Source: Fimbriimonadaceae bacterium (GTDB lineage Bacteria; Armatimonadota; Fimbriimonadia; Fimbriimonadales; Fimbriimonadaceae). Taken from it: a stretch of DNA of 37,755 nt. The notes beneath the pieces were generated by a model. The model had not been told where the DNA came from and ran no database searches. It was given only the letters and a program-made list of their open reading frames with translations. The position numbers were made by a program, and so were the translations under genes. The stretch is taken from positions 1 to 37,755 of the forward strand of contig JAIBBE010000240.1 in the NCBI GenBank assembly GCA_019694835.1. Direction: 5' to 3'. Positions 8,453 through 16,358 of this stretch are shown one piece after another. Every line of letters starts with the position of its first letter. Within the stretch, counting starts at the first letter, position 1.

Positions 8453-10023
8453 AGCCTGAAGATCTTCCGCCGGAGTCGGTGACTGAAGGAATTCTTCTTG
8501 AAACGCCGGCGGCGGACGTTACTTCGGGACCGGCTGGGCCGGTCAACGAGCAAGTCGAGAACATCACGAAGATGGACCGGCGCGCCGTCGAGCGCGGGTT
8601 CGCATGGACGGCCTTCTTCTCGATTTTCTCCAAGGTCCTTTTCCCGCTGGCCGGGCTCTACGTCAGTCGCCACCTCGGGCCGGCAATCATGGGCATCTCG
8701 GGGATGCTGCTCCAAATCATCAGCCTCTCGGAAGTGCTTCGCGACGCGGGACTGTCTCAGAGCTACATGGTCGAACATAACCTGGATCGCAAGCGCCTGG
8801 GATCCTACATGTCCATGTCGCTGCTGATGGGCATCATCCCGGCCGTTCTGCTGGTTGCTTTCACCCCGTTCATGGCCGACTTCTTCCGCACACCCGAGTT
8901 GCTCTATGCGTTGCCGATTGTCGCCGGACTGGTCCTTTTGAACTCGGCAACGACGATTCCGGCGGCCAAGATGCTGAAGGAAGGTCGAATCAAGGAACAG
9001 GGGATGATCGGCGTCATCGCCAGCGGCATTGCACTGGCGACGTGCATCGTCATGGTGAGGCTGGGCTACGGCTTTGTCTCGATCATGACCCAGATCGTGG
9101 TGGCCTCAGTCATTGCAAATACGGTCATGTTCTTGCGGAGCCCCGTGACCGTGTTCCACTGGAGCCGCGCTGCGTTCGCCGAGAACTTCAGGCGATCGGG
9201 GGCCTTGCTTGCCGCCAACGGGATCAACAATCTGTTCCTCCAAGCCGACCTCTTTGTCATCGCCCGCATGATTGACAAGACCGCGACGGGGCTCTACAAC
9301 ACCGCTCAAAACGTTGCTTACAAGCCAGCCGACCTCATCAGCTTTCCTCTCGCAAAGGTCCTGATGGTCGCTTTTGGTCAGTCGACGAAGGACCTCGACA
9401 AACTCGCGACGAACTTCACACGGGCCATCACCGCCGTCGTGCTTTTCGTGACCCCGATCTACCTGGTGATCGGCTTCTGCAGCGATGCAATCATTTGGCT
9501 GCTGTATGCCGATAAGTTCGTCGGTGCGATCACTACCATGTCCATCCTATCGATCTACCTTGGGGTGCGCACGCTCGGAAACGTGGCCGGACACGCCCTT
9601 GTCCCGGCTGGCAAACATGCCTGGACGCTGTATCCCTGGATTCTGGCGGTGGCCGTGACGATTGCCGGGCTCTTTCTGACTTACCGCCCAACCCATCCGC
9701 ACTATTCACTCGAAACCATCGTTTGGTGCTTTACGGCAGGCGCACTGTGCGTATACATTATCATCGTCGGGGTTGCCTTCCACTTCCTCCGGCCGAAAGG
9801 CCCTGAGGTCGGGAGACTGAAGAAGTCCATCTGGGCGACGCTGGCGACCGGGGTTCTGATTGGCGTGATTCACTACCTCCCAATCGGCATGTATGAGCGC
9901 TTTGGATTGACGGTGGCAATCGCCCCGGTTTTCCACTTCATCCTCATTGGCATGCTCTTTGATGGAAAGTGGAACACGTACTTGAATCGACGCGGACCCA
10001 AACAGTTGTTGAGAAAGCTATAG
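8395..10023 (+). CDS. Polysaccharide flippase (Wzx/MATE-like oligosaccharide exporter)
   Basis: This is an integral membrane protein of 542 aa with about 12-14 hydrophobic segments from residue 66 onward. It fits the oligosaccharide flippase family that turns lipid-linked repeat units across the inner membrane. Typical features are a first segment RGFAWTAFFSIFSK and the phrase LYVSRHLGPAIMGISGM. The first 60 residues form a hydrophilic, acidic extension with no membrane segment. The start is uncertain: ATG 8395 lies inside the preceding gene without a clear ribosome site, and GTG 8479 or ATG 8572 are alternatives that would remove most of the extension. The glycosyltransferase and exosortase neighbours support an exopolysaccharide role. 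Confidence 0.87.
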   Translation: MAENSNTDPRGDEEVSGQVKPEDLPPESVTEGILLETPAADVTSGPAGPVNEQVENITKMDRRAVERGFAWTAFFSIFSKVLFPLAGLYVSRHLGPAIMGISGMLLQIISLSEVLRDAGLSQSYMVEHNLDRKRLGSYMSMSLLMGIIPAVLLVAFTPFMADFFRTPELLYALPIVAGLVLLNSATTIPAAKMLKEGRIKEQGMIGVIASGIALATCIVMVRLGYGFVSIMTQIVVASVIANTVMFLRSPVTVFHWSRAAFAENFRRSGALLAANGINNLFLQADLFVIARMIDKTATGLYNTAQNVAYKPADLISFPLAKVLMVAFGQSTKDLDKLATNFTRAITAVVLFVTPIYLVIGFCSDAIIWLLYADKFVGAITTMSILSIYLGVRTLGNVAGHALVPAGKHAWTLYPWILAVAVTIAGLFLTYRPTHPHYSLETIVWCFTAGALCVYIIIVGVAFHFLRPKGPEVGRLKKSIWATLATGVLIGVIHYLPIGMYERFGLTVAIAPVFHFILIGMLFDGKWNTYLNRRGPKQLLRKL

Positions 10024-10053
10024 AATTCAGGCCCCTCGAGGACAGCAGTAACG

Positions 10054-10059
10054 TACAAT
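10054..10059 (+). promoter_or_regulatory. TACAAT -10 box before the exosortase gene
   Basis: TACAAT lies 34 bp before the exosortase ATG. A GGAG (10074-10077) sits closer to an ATG at 10082, which opens a four-codon frame ending in ATGA overlap with the exosortase start. Translation may therefore be coupled through this mini-frame. Confidence 0.4.
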
Positions 10060-10092
10060 GGACTCAAATCAACGGAGATCGATGCCCCAACT

Positions 10093-11052
10093 ATGAGCAT
10101 GAAAGGAACCGATGCGGGAGAGATCGCGGCTAAGCTGCCGGTCAAGAAGAAAAAGAAGGCTGATATCGCCGAAGAGGTGATTCCAGCACAGGCCGTCGAG
10201 CCGAAACCGAAGTTCGACGCAAGGGCGATCGTCCAGTCGCCAGCCTTCATTCCTGGACTTATTGTTGCGTTGGGTCTGGGCCTGATGTTCTGGCGAATGA
10301 TCGCGTTCCTACCCACACTGTGGATGAGCGACGATGGCTACTACTCGCACGGTTTCTTGGTGCCCTTCATCTGCGGCTTCATCATCTATCGAGCCTGGCC
10401 GCTGATCAAGGATCGCCCGATCAACCCCCAGTACTACATGATCGTGCCGATTCTCGCGCTCAGCTACTGCGCGCTCGTCGCCAACGTGACCGGCATGCAG
10501 AACATCGCATCGTTTACGCTGATCGGAATGCTCTGGGCGAGCGTTGCGTTCGTCGCCGGATGGCGATGGCTAGCCGCACTGTTCTTCCCGATCGGCTACC
10601 TGATCTTCGCTCTGCCGGTCTGGTCGATGATCATCGACAGCTACACCAACCCGATGCAGGTGTTGTCGACGAAGGTCGCCTACAAGATGCTCGAGATTGG
10701 TGGACTCCAGCCCTTCAGCCCGAACGACAACACGATCTACCTGAATAATTTCACGCTGGACGTCGGTGTTCCCTGCAGCGGGCTCAAGCTCATTTTGGCC
10801 TTGTCGGCGTTCACCGTGTTCTTCGTTTTGATCGCCCGGCTACGGTGGTGGGGGAACGCATTCATGTTCCTCATCATGCTGCCCCTCGCCCTGCTCATCA
10901 ACGGCCTGCGCATCGCCCTGATTGGCGTGGTCGGCAACCAGTGGGGCCCTGAAGCCGGCCACAAGTTCCACGATTACAGCGGCTACATCACGCTGGTGTT
11001 GTGCTTCTTCGTACTCTTCAAAATTGCACGAGGTTTAGGATGGAAGGACTGA
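10093..11052 (+). CDS. Exosortase (membrane cysteine transpeptidase for PEP-CTERM proteins)
   Basis: Exosortases are multi-pass membrane enzymes that cleave PEP-CTERM sorting signals and anchor proteins to the cell surface or extracellular matrix. The 319-aa protein has about eight membrane segments and the expected catalytic triad: C228 in GVPCSG, R273 in NGLRIAL and H293 in HDYSGY. SHGFLVP (85-91) is also typical. An unusual 40-residue cytoplasmic leader is rich in lysine (KKKKKA). It follows the glycosyltransferase and flippase block and overlaps the EpsI-like gene by 13 bp. A likely substrate is encoded at 14498-15154. Confidence 0.93.
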   Translation: MSMKGTDAGEIAAKLPVKKKKKADIAEEVIPAQAVEPKPKFDARAIVQSPAFIPGLIVALGLGLMFWRMIAFLPTLWMSDDGYYSHGFLVPFICGFIIYRAWPLIKDRPINPQYYMIVPILALSYCALVANVTGMQNIASFTLIGMLWASVAFVAGWRWLAALFFPIGYLIFALPVWSMIIDSYTNPMQVLSTKVAYKMLEIGGLQPFSPNDNTIYLNNFTLDVGVPCSGLKLILALSAFTVFFVLIARLRWWGNAFMFLIMLPLALLINGLRIALIGVVGNQWGPEAGHKFHDYSGYITLVLCFFVLFKIARGLGWKD

Positions 11053-11714
11053 GAAAGAGAGTTTTTGTTTTGGCCGGCGTCTTCGTTGCCGTCGGCATCG
11101 GCTTCCAGGCCTTTTCGGCCAGAGCCGAGCGGATCACGCGAACCGAGACGTGGATGGAGCAGGTTGCCCCCAAGGAACTACCCGGCTACACCATGGTCCC
11201 CTCGCGCGACCCCAAGAATCCCAACGTCACGTATAAGTCGGACCCGGTCGTTTACGACACTCTCGTCCCGTATGGCATCGTCGCACGAGAGTTTCGCGAG
11301 AAGGGTGGCCCCAAGCACTTTGACGTCAATGTGATCGCCAGCAGCACCAAGGACAGCTTCCACGATCCTCGAGTTTGCTTCACCGCCCAGGGCTGGAACC
11401 TCGACGACCAGAAAGAGGCGGTCGTGAAGACATCAACCCGGGGAGATGTTCCGGTGACATTGGCCGAGATGAACCACGCCGACTACGGCAAGCATCCGTC
11501 GGTCTTCTTCTACAAGGGACCGGAGGGCTTCACCGCCACGACGGCAGGCATCAAACTTCAAATGCTGAAGAAGCAATTCCTGACCTTGAAGGATCAGGAG
11601 GGTGTCTTCTATCGCTTCATCGCCCTGAGTCCGGGAACGTCGACCGACGACTTGCTGAAGTTCGTTGGCGAGTACCTCGACGAATCTGGCAGGACCAGCG
11701 ACGGCTTCTTCTGA
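11040..11714 (+). CDS. EpsI-like exosortase-associated protein
   Basis: The 224-aa product has one amino-terminal membrane anchor (about residues 8-25) and an extracytoplasmic domain. Its features match the EpsI/DUF3485 family that accompanies exosortases, including the FHDPRVCFTAQGW segment with a conserved cysteine. The exact biochemical role of the family is not established; it is often fused to or placed right after the exosortase, as here. I chose ATG 11040, preceded by GAGGTTTAGG. Starting earlier would add residues ahead of the basic LRKR start of the anchor. A strong hairpin follows. Confidence 0.85.
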   Translation: MEGLRKRVFVLAGVFVAVGIGFQAFSARAERITRTETWMEQVAPKELPGYTMVPSRDPKNPNVTYKSDPVVYDTLVPYGIVAREFREKGGPKHFDVNVIASSTKDSFHDPRVCFTAQGWNLDDQKEAVVKTSTRGDVPVTLAEMNHADYGKHPSVFFYKGPEGFTATTAGIKLQMLKKQFLTLKDQEGVFYRFIALSPGTSTDDLLKFVGEYLDESGRTSDGFF

Positions 11715-11723
11715 ATCCATGTT

Positions 11724-11750
11724 AGCCCGGGAACCCCTGGTTCCCGGGCT
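11724..11750. terminator. Hairpin terminator after the exopolysaccharide block
   Basis: AGCCCGGGAACC and GGTTCCCGGGCT form a perfect 12-bp stem with a CCT loop, 10 bp after the EpsI-like stop. There is no real T tract. It lies between convergent genes and could serve both. Confidence 0.7.
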
Positions 11751-11768
11751 TAGCTATGTCTGGCTTTC

Positions 11769-12188
11769 TCACACCGTCGGCGGGCGGCGGTAGAGGTCGA
11801 CCAGTTTCCAGACCAGCCGACCGAAAACGAGGAACGCGACCACGAGGAGCATTCCATAGCCTCGACCTGATCGGTCGCCAGGCGCAATCGGACCGCGCGC
11901 CAGTAGGTAACCGCAGGCGAGGATGGGCACGACCGACAGAGCGGTCAGCACTCCCATAACCAGCCGCTTCAACCTGAGTTCGCTCGGCGTTCCGCGCTCG
12001 GGATCGAATCCGCAGACGATGCAGCACGGGCCTTCGATCACGAACTGGTGGTCGCAGGTCTCCGGATCCACCGCAATCCCTTTCACGGTCCGGTTGTCCT
12101 GCCCACAGTGAGGACAGAACCACCAGCCCGGGATCACCTCGCGCTCGCAGTGGATGTTGCGGCAGGGGACACCGCCGGGGAAGGCCAT
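11769..12188 (-). CDS. Zinc-ribbon membrane protein of unknown function
   Basis: The 139-aa protein has two cysteine clusters in the amino-terminal half. The first is C9-x4-C14-x10-C25-x2-C28 (PCRNIHC then CPHCG). The second is C45, C55/C56 and C59. Two membrane segments follow at about 77-97 and 111-131. The layout suggests a small membrane protein with one or two zinc ribbons facing the cytoplasm. The first ribbon resembles the amino-terminal ribbon of the Hsp70-like protein at 17000. I do not recognise a family. The gene stands alone, divergent from the ABC ATPase gene. Confidence 0.75.
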   Translation of the reverse strand: MAFPGGVPCRNIHCEREVIPGWWFCPHCGQDNRTVKGIAVDPETCDHQFVIEGPCCIVCGFDPERGTPSELRLKRLVMGVLTALSVVPILACGYLLARGPIAPGDRSGRGYGMLLVVAFLVFGRLVWKLVDLYRRPPTV

Positions 12189-12273
12189 GGTCCCAAGAAT
12201 ACAGCTTCATGGGTAACCTAGCGCAACCGATGGGCGACTTTGGCCATAGGAACACCCAGATGAGGCATTGCGC

Positions 12274-13233
12274 ATGAACGTCGCCGAAATTCGGAATCTG
12301 ACCGTTGCGTACGGCCAGTTTGTCGCCCTTCACGACTTCTCGGTCGACATCCCCGAGGGTTGCATCGGCTTGTTGGGTCCGAACGGCGCGGGTAAGACGA
12401 CCCTAATCAAGACGCTCCTTGGATTCGTCGAGCCGCGTGCCGGAGGCGGCAACGTCCTCGGCGCGGACATCGGCACCCAGGGCGCCCTGATTCGACAGCG
12501 CGTTGGTTTGATGCCCGAGCAAGACTGCCACATTCCGGGCATGAGCGCGGTGCAGTTCGTCGCCTACGCAGGTGAACTCGCGGGAATGCCCGCCGCACAG
12601 GCCTTGCGCCGAGCGCATGAAGTCCTTGAGTACTGCGGTCTCGGCGAAGCCCGCTACCGAAACGTCGAGACCTACTCGACCGGCATGAAGCAAAAGATCA
12701 AGTTGGCTCAGGCGCTCGTCCATGGCCCCAAACTTCTCCTGCTGGATGAGCCGACAAACGGTCTCGACCCTCGAGGCCGCGAAGAGATGCTCGATCTCGT
12801 TAGGTCGGTTTCTCATGGCAAAGGTGTCAACGTCCTCGTCAGCAGCCACCTCCTTCCCGACATCGAGCGGACGTGCGATCAGGTCATCGTCGTCTTTCGC
12901 GGGCACCTTCAGGCTCAGGGTTCGATTAAGGAGTTGAAGAAGATCGAGGGGGCCCCGGTGGACATTGAATTGCGGGAGCCAAACGGAGCGTTCCTCAATG
13001 CATTGCTCACACGCCACGCCACGCTACTCTATGCCGAGGACTACCGGTATCGCGTCCAAGCGCCAGGAACGCCCGAACAGGTGAGCCGGCTGGTATTCGA
13101 CGCGGCGCGAAGTACGGGTGCTCAAGTTCGGGGAATCAAACTCGCAGAGCGGAGCCTCGAAGAGGCATTTCTCGCCGCGATCCAAGGCCCTCCCCCGCCG
13201 GTCGTTTCGGGACCGCCCCCCTTAACAGCCTAG
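12274..13233 (+). CDS. ABC transporter ATP-binding protein
   Basis: This is an ATPase subunit of an ABC-2-type exporter, about 319 aa. Walker A is GPNGAGKTT (35-43), the signature is YSTGMKQ (about 133), and Walker B is LLLLDEPTNGLDP (about 153-165), followed by SSHLLPDIERTCD with the switch histidine. The carboxy-terminal 90 residues match the extra domain common in ABC-2 ATPases. It should power export through a membrane partner, but no permease is next to it in the window. I chose ATG 12274 over an upstream TTG. The substrate is unknown. Confidence 0.92.
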   Translation: MNVAEIRNLTVAYGQFVALHDFSVDIPEGCIGLLGPNGAGKTTLIKTLLGFVEPRAGGGNVLGADIGTQGALIRQRVGLMPEQDCHIPGMSAVQFVAYAGELAGMPAAQALRRAHEVLEYCGLGEARYRNVETYSTGMKQKIKLAQALVHGPKLLLLDEPTNGLDPRGREEMLDLVRSVSHGKGVNVLVSSHLLPDIERTCDQVIVVFRGHLQAQGSIKELKKIEGAPVDIELREPNGAFLNALLTRHATLLYAEDYRYRVQAPGTPEQVSRLVFDAARSTGAQVRGIKLAERSLEEAFLAAIQGPPPPVVSGPPPLTA

Positions 13234-13283
13234 CAGGTGCATGCCGGATTTACGGCAAAATCACCGGTTTACGCCTAAAGCCC

Positions 13284-13312
13284 TTGAGTTTCTATTATAG
13301 ATTATCGATAAT
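13284..13312 (+). promoter_or_regulatory. Sigma-70-like promoter for the 13324 gene
   Basis: A TTGAGT -35 (13284-13289), a 17-bp spacer and a GATAAT -10 (13307-13312) are visible. Transcription would begin about 13319, so the message would be nearly leaderless. The -10 falls in the middle of the palindrome at 13292-13321. Confidence 0.6.
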
Positions 13313-13321
13313 CAATAATAG
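13292..13321. promoter_or_regulatory. 30-bp palindromic operator over the promoter
   Basis: The left half CTATTATAGATTATC and right half GATAATCAATAATAG match as inverted copies at 14 of 15 positions, with TATCGATA at the centre. This AT-rich dyad stands out against the GC-rich surroundings and covers spacer, -10 and start site, ending 2 bp before ATG 13324. A dimeric repressor bound here would block transcription. The GntR-family protein encoded two genes on is a candidate, but the site does not look like a standard FadR-type operator. Confidence 0.7.
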
Positions 13322-13323
13322 AG

Positions 13324-13782
13324 ATGACTCAGGAATCAAACGAACGCACCGTGCTATCGGTACTTCAGCTCGAAATCGGACTCATGATGGAACTGGGGGT
13401 CCTGCTTCGAGAGGCGGCACTCCAACTCTCCTCGACGGGCGAAGTGCTCTCGCGCGATTGTCTTCGCGAGACCGCGCTGGCAATGGACTCTCGCATTGAA
13501 AGGCTCAGCCAGCGTGCGGCCGCGCTCGATCAAGCTCATGTGGGAACTTTTGGGGGGCGCAAGGACTTGGGGATTTTGGGGGAGATGTCAACCGACCAGG
13601 ATCCAGTTCGGCTCATCGAGCAGCTTCGCGGTGCGCTTCTGGTGGTCTGCCAAGCATTTGCGGCGGGTATCGTAGAGGTCAGCGACCTCGGTGACGACGA
13701 ATCCGCTGATCTTCTCTCGCGACTCAGTATTGAACTAGAGCGCGATTTGTGGCGTCTGAACTCGTCAGTCATCACCGGATAG
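13324..13782 (+). CDS. Small helical protein, possibly a degenerate Dps/ferritin-like
   Basis: The 152-aa protein is predicted almost entirely helical, with no signal or membrane segment. The order of features resembles Dps four-helix proteins: a second-helix segment MDSRIERLSQRAAAL where Dps has its AERI motif, a connecting loop, then VRLIEQLRGALLVVCQAFAAG and DDESADLLSRLSIELERDLWRL near the end. The usual ferroxidase histidines and the HWN motif are absent, so iron oxidation is unlikely if the relationship is real. That relationship is my inference. It overlaps or abuts the GntR gene and sits behind the palindromic operator, so it may be regulated by that protein. Confidence 0.6.
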   Translation: MTQESNERTVLSVLQLEIGLMMELGVLLREAALQLSSTGEVLSRDCLRETALAMDSRIERLSQRAAALDQAHVGTFGGRKDLGILGEMSTDQDPVRLIEQLRGALLVVCQAFAAGIVEVSDLGDDESADLLSRLSIELERDLWRLNSSVITG

Positions 13783-13793
13783 GGAAAATTCTC

Positions 13794-14501
13794 GTGTTCG
13801 AACCGGTAAAGCGGACCATTCAGCAGCAGGTCAAGGAGCGGCTCCTTGAGGAAATTCTGGCCGGCAAACACCGGCCAGGCGACCGACTGCGTGAACTCGA
13901 AATTGCGCGCCAGTTCGGGGTAAGCCAAGCCCCGGTTCGCGAAGCACTCCGCCAGTTGGCCGAACTTCGCATCGTCGAGTCGCACGCCCACCGGGGTACC
14001 TGGGTTCGCGAGTTCTCTTACATCGATTCAGCGCACATCTACCAGGTGCGAGCCGCCCTTGAGGAGCTTGCCCTCGTCACGCCCCGTACGGGTCGAGATC
14101 CGTCGCTTGAGAAGCTGAGGCGCTTTGCCAACGAATCCCAGGAATCTGCCCACTCGAGTGACATCGCCAGCTACATCTTCTCGAGCCACCAGTTCCACCG
14201 CGAAATCGTGGAGTCCTCAGCCAATGACGCGCTGGCCGAGATTTGGCATTCCCTGCTCGTTCCCCTTCGCATGCAGGCGGTCATCGCCGTTCTCGGAACG
14301 GGGGGACGCGAAACCTGGGCGCGCGAACACCTCGACGTTGTCGAGTTGCTCGAACAGGGGAACCGGGTGGCGGCCGCCGCCCAACTCCGGCGACACCTCG
14401 AAGGTACCGCCCACGCTCTCATCGCCAAGGCTTCTTCTGAAAAAGAGACCGGCCCGGATCGTTCGATCCAGGCCGGTATGCCGCCTCTCTCCCCGAACTA
14501 G
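13794..14501 (+). CDS. GntR-family transcription regulator with FCD domain
   Basis: This is a DNA-binding regulator of about 235 aa. Residues 5-70 form a winged helix-turn-helix with the FadR-subfamily pattern (AGKHRPGDRL, ELEIARQFGVSQAPVREAL, HRGTWV). Residues 85-215 are an all-helical FCD ligand domain, including RAALEELAL and HRHLEGT-like segments (RRHLEGTAH). Such proteins usually sense small organic acids. The start is GTG 13794; an in-frame GTG at 13749 inside the preceding gene is the alternative. It probably forms a unit with the helical protein upstream. Its end overlaps the convergent PEP-CTERM gene by 4 bp. Confidence 0.9.
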   Translation: MFEPVKRTIQQQVKERLLEEILAGKHRPGDRLRELEIARQFGVSQAPVREALRQLAELRIVESHAHRGTWVREFSYIDSAHIYQVRAALEELALVTPRTGRDPSLEKLRRFANESQESAHSSDIASYIFSSHQFHREIVESSANDALAEIWHSLLVPLRMQAVIAVLGTGGRETWAREHLDVVELLEQGNRVAAAAQLRRHLEGTAHALIAKASSEKETGPDRSIQAGMPPLSPN

Positions 14502-15154
14502 CGCCGGTTCCGTCGACGGCGAATCAGACCGAGCACGCCAAGGGCGAGAGCACCCATAGAGGCTGGCTCTGGAACCGGAGCGACCATGTTTTGGCTCAAC
14601 TGATTGTTGCCATTGAATCCCGACATGTAGAACGGCGCCACGCTCGTCCCCATGTTGGCCAGGTATGTCGTCGCCGCATTGAGGGTGCCCGCGTTGAGAG
14701 CGCCGCCGTCTGAGGCCTTGGCCCGGAAAGTGCCAGTGGTGAGATTGAACGTCCCTGACGTCTCTTCTGAGAGCTCCCAGATGACCAACTGCAGCGCCCG
14801 TGCCTGATCATTGGTCCCGCTGGCGATGATCGACGGCAGATAGGTATTCACGAGGTTGGCAATGCGGGCTCCGTTCGGGTTGAGGTTGCTCGTGTCGGTG
14901 ATCGTAACGTTCCATGCGCTTCCAGAGACGTGAATGTCGGAGTCCGTGCAGAATCCGCTGAAGTTCGTGACGCTCGATCCCGTGTTGAGTTTGAGCTTCA
15001 TTTCGCCCGCGAAGAACGAGTTGTAGTCTCCGCCCGAGTTGAGAGACACCTTGACGTTGCCGCCCTTCCCGGTGCCAGTGAGTTGAAGGGTCGGGAAGGC
15101 GAAGGCGCCGACCGACAGAGTTCCGAGAATCGTGAGAGTTGTAATGAGTTTCAT
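14498..15154 (-). CDS. PEP-CTERM sorting-domain protein (exosortase substrate)
   Basis: The 218-aa exported protein has a signal peptide (residues 1-19, cleaved after GAFA). Its carboxy terminus is the full tripartite sorting signal: VPEPAS, a short hydrophobic stretch (MGALALGVLGLI) and a basic tail RRRRNRR. The middle is rich in Gly, Asn, Ser and Thr, typical of surface or matrix proteins, with one visible cysteine (FCTDSD). It should be cut and anchored by the exosortase encoded at 10093-11052. It is transcribed on its own from the minus strand. Confidence 0.93.
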   Translation of the reverse strand: MKLITTLTILGTLSVGAFAFPTLQLTGTGKGGNVKVSLNSGGDYNSFFAGEMKLKLNTGSSVTNFSGFCTDSDIHVSGSAWNVTITDTSNLNPNGARIANLVNTYLPSIIASGTNDQARALQLVIWELSEETSGTFNLTTGTFRAKASDGGALNAGTLNAATTYLANMGTSVAPFYMSGFNGNNQLSQNMVAPVPEPASMGALALGVLGLIRRRRNRR

Positions 15155-15246
15155 AGCTTGCAGCTCCGCGCCGTTCGCTGCAGGACTAATGCCAACTTAT
15201 GTCGTTTGACGCATTTCTGGGACCATAACCGGTAAAACCCATAGGC

Positions 15247-15726
15247 ATGATCGACCCGACCCGTGAATCGCGTATCGCCACTGGCATGCTGGGGGGCATC
15301 ATTGCCGCTGTCGTCGGCGTGGTTCTCGTGCTGGTTGGGGTGATGGGCCGAAATGGACTGCTGATGTCATTTGGCATCCTGCTGGCCGTGGGTGGCATCG
15401 TCTCGATGGCGGTATCGGTAGGCGCGGGGTTGAACCGGGTCCGCGGAGATCAGAAGACCCGCGCCGTCACCGAGGCTCGGAATTGCCGGGTGGTGGCGCG
15501 CTTTGCCTTGAACCACTTGGGCGAAATGCTCTTCGATATCGAACCCCAAGACATCGACGATCTCAAGTACTTCGTCCGCCTGCAATTCGCGGACGGCCGT
15601 CAGGGCGAGTTCAAGACCACTTGGGAGGTCTTCGCTGCCGCTGGCGAAGGAATGTACGGCGATGCCGCGTTCCAAGGGGACTGGCTTGGCCGTTTCACTC
15701 CCCAGACCAGGCTGCCCCAGCCGTAG
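15247..15726 (+). CDS. Two-segment membrane protein of unknown function
   Basis: The 159-aa protein has two adjacent hydrophobic segments (about residues 13-34 and 37-58). A soluble carboxy-terminal domain of about 95 residues follows, with alternating strand-like segments (RNCRVVARFALN, YFVRLQFADGRQGEF). I recognise no family. The carboxy domain probably lies in the cytoplasm, given the short amino tail. The start is ATG 15247. It is followed by the M15-like gene after 61 bp. Confidence 0.75.
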   Translation: MIDPTRESRIATGMLGGIIAAVVGVVLVLVGVMGRNGLLMSFGILLAVGGIVSMAVSVGAGLNRVRGDQKTRAVTEARNCRVVARFALNHLGEMLFDIEPQDIDDLKYFVRLQFADGRQGEFKTTWEVFAAAGEGMYGDAAFQGDWLGRFTPQTRLPQP

Positions 15727-15787
15727 ACGCTAGCCAATTTGGTTGACGAGCGTCCGGTCCGACCTCCTCAATAGCGGAGGTTTCCCC

Positions 15788-16342
15788 ATGCGCCGATTCA
15801 CCGATCTTGTCCCACTACCCTCGTCAGGAAGCCTGAACACGGGCGTCGAGCCGTGTCCGACTGACCTGATTCTCCGCCGTTTCGGCCTCCCAACGCGCGT
15901 CCTCTCCGCCGAATGCGCGGATCTACGAGGTCTAAGGCGGGAATGGGCCTCTCGTATGGTGACGTCGGACATCGGCCCGTTCAGCGCCACCGGGCATCGC
16001 ATGGCAACCGACCTTCTTCAGCGATCGCTGGCAGAAGTTCGCCGGGCCAAGCCAGCGCTGTATGACGTCCTCGGGTCGGCTGGGATGCTCTGCGTCCGTC
16101 ATGTGCGTGGCCACCCCGGTCTCGCCAGCAACCATTCCTTCGGACTCGCGATCGACTTCACGATCGACGGCCAACTCGATGCCCCCGGCGATGGCCAAGT
16201 CCAACGAGGCCTCTTGGACCTCTATTCGATCCTCAAGCGCTTCGGCTGGTTCTGGGGCGCAGAGTTCGGACGTGAGGATGCGATGCACTTCGAAGTCGGC
16301 TCGCGGGTCGTGAGGGACTGGATCAAACGCGGCCTGTTCTAG
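15788..16342 (+). CDS. M15-like D-Ala-D-Ala carboxypeptidase-type peptidase
   Basis: The predicted 184-aa protein has the zinc-site pattern of the VanY/M15 family. SNHSFGLAIDF carries the first His and Asp (about 115-123), and DAMHFEV the third ligand His (about 167). ATGHRM and a WFWGAEF segment also fit. Such enzymes cut D-Ala termini of peptidoglycan stems or phage-type cross-links. No signal peptide is visible, so export or a cytoplasmic role is unclear. The start is ATG 15788, because GGAGG sits 7 bp upstream. The selenoprotein-type gene begins 16 bp after its stop. Confidence 0.84.
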   Translation: MRRFTDLVPLPSSGSLNTGVEPCPTDLILRRFGLPTRVLSAECADLRGLRREWASRMVTSDIGPFSATGHRMATDLLQRSLAEVRRAKPALYDVLGSAGMLCVRHVRGHPGLASNHSFGLAIDFTIDGQLDAPGDGQVQRGLLDLYSILKRFGWFWGAEFGREDAMHFEVGSRVVRDWIKRGLF

Positions 16343-16358
16343 CGGGTATCACGGAAGG

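Noticed and set aside
10082..10096. Four-codon leader frame before the exosortase gene
   Set aside because: It has a GGAG and an ATGA overlap, but such short frames arise by chance; kept only as a note on the promoter.
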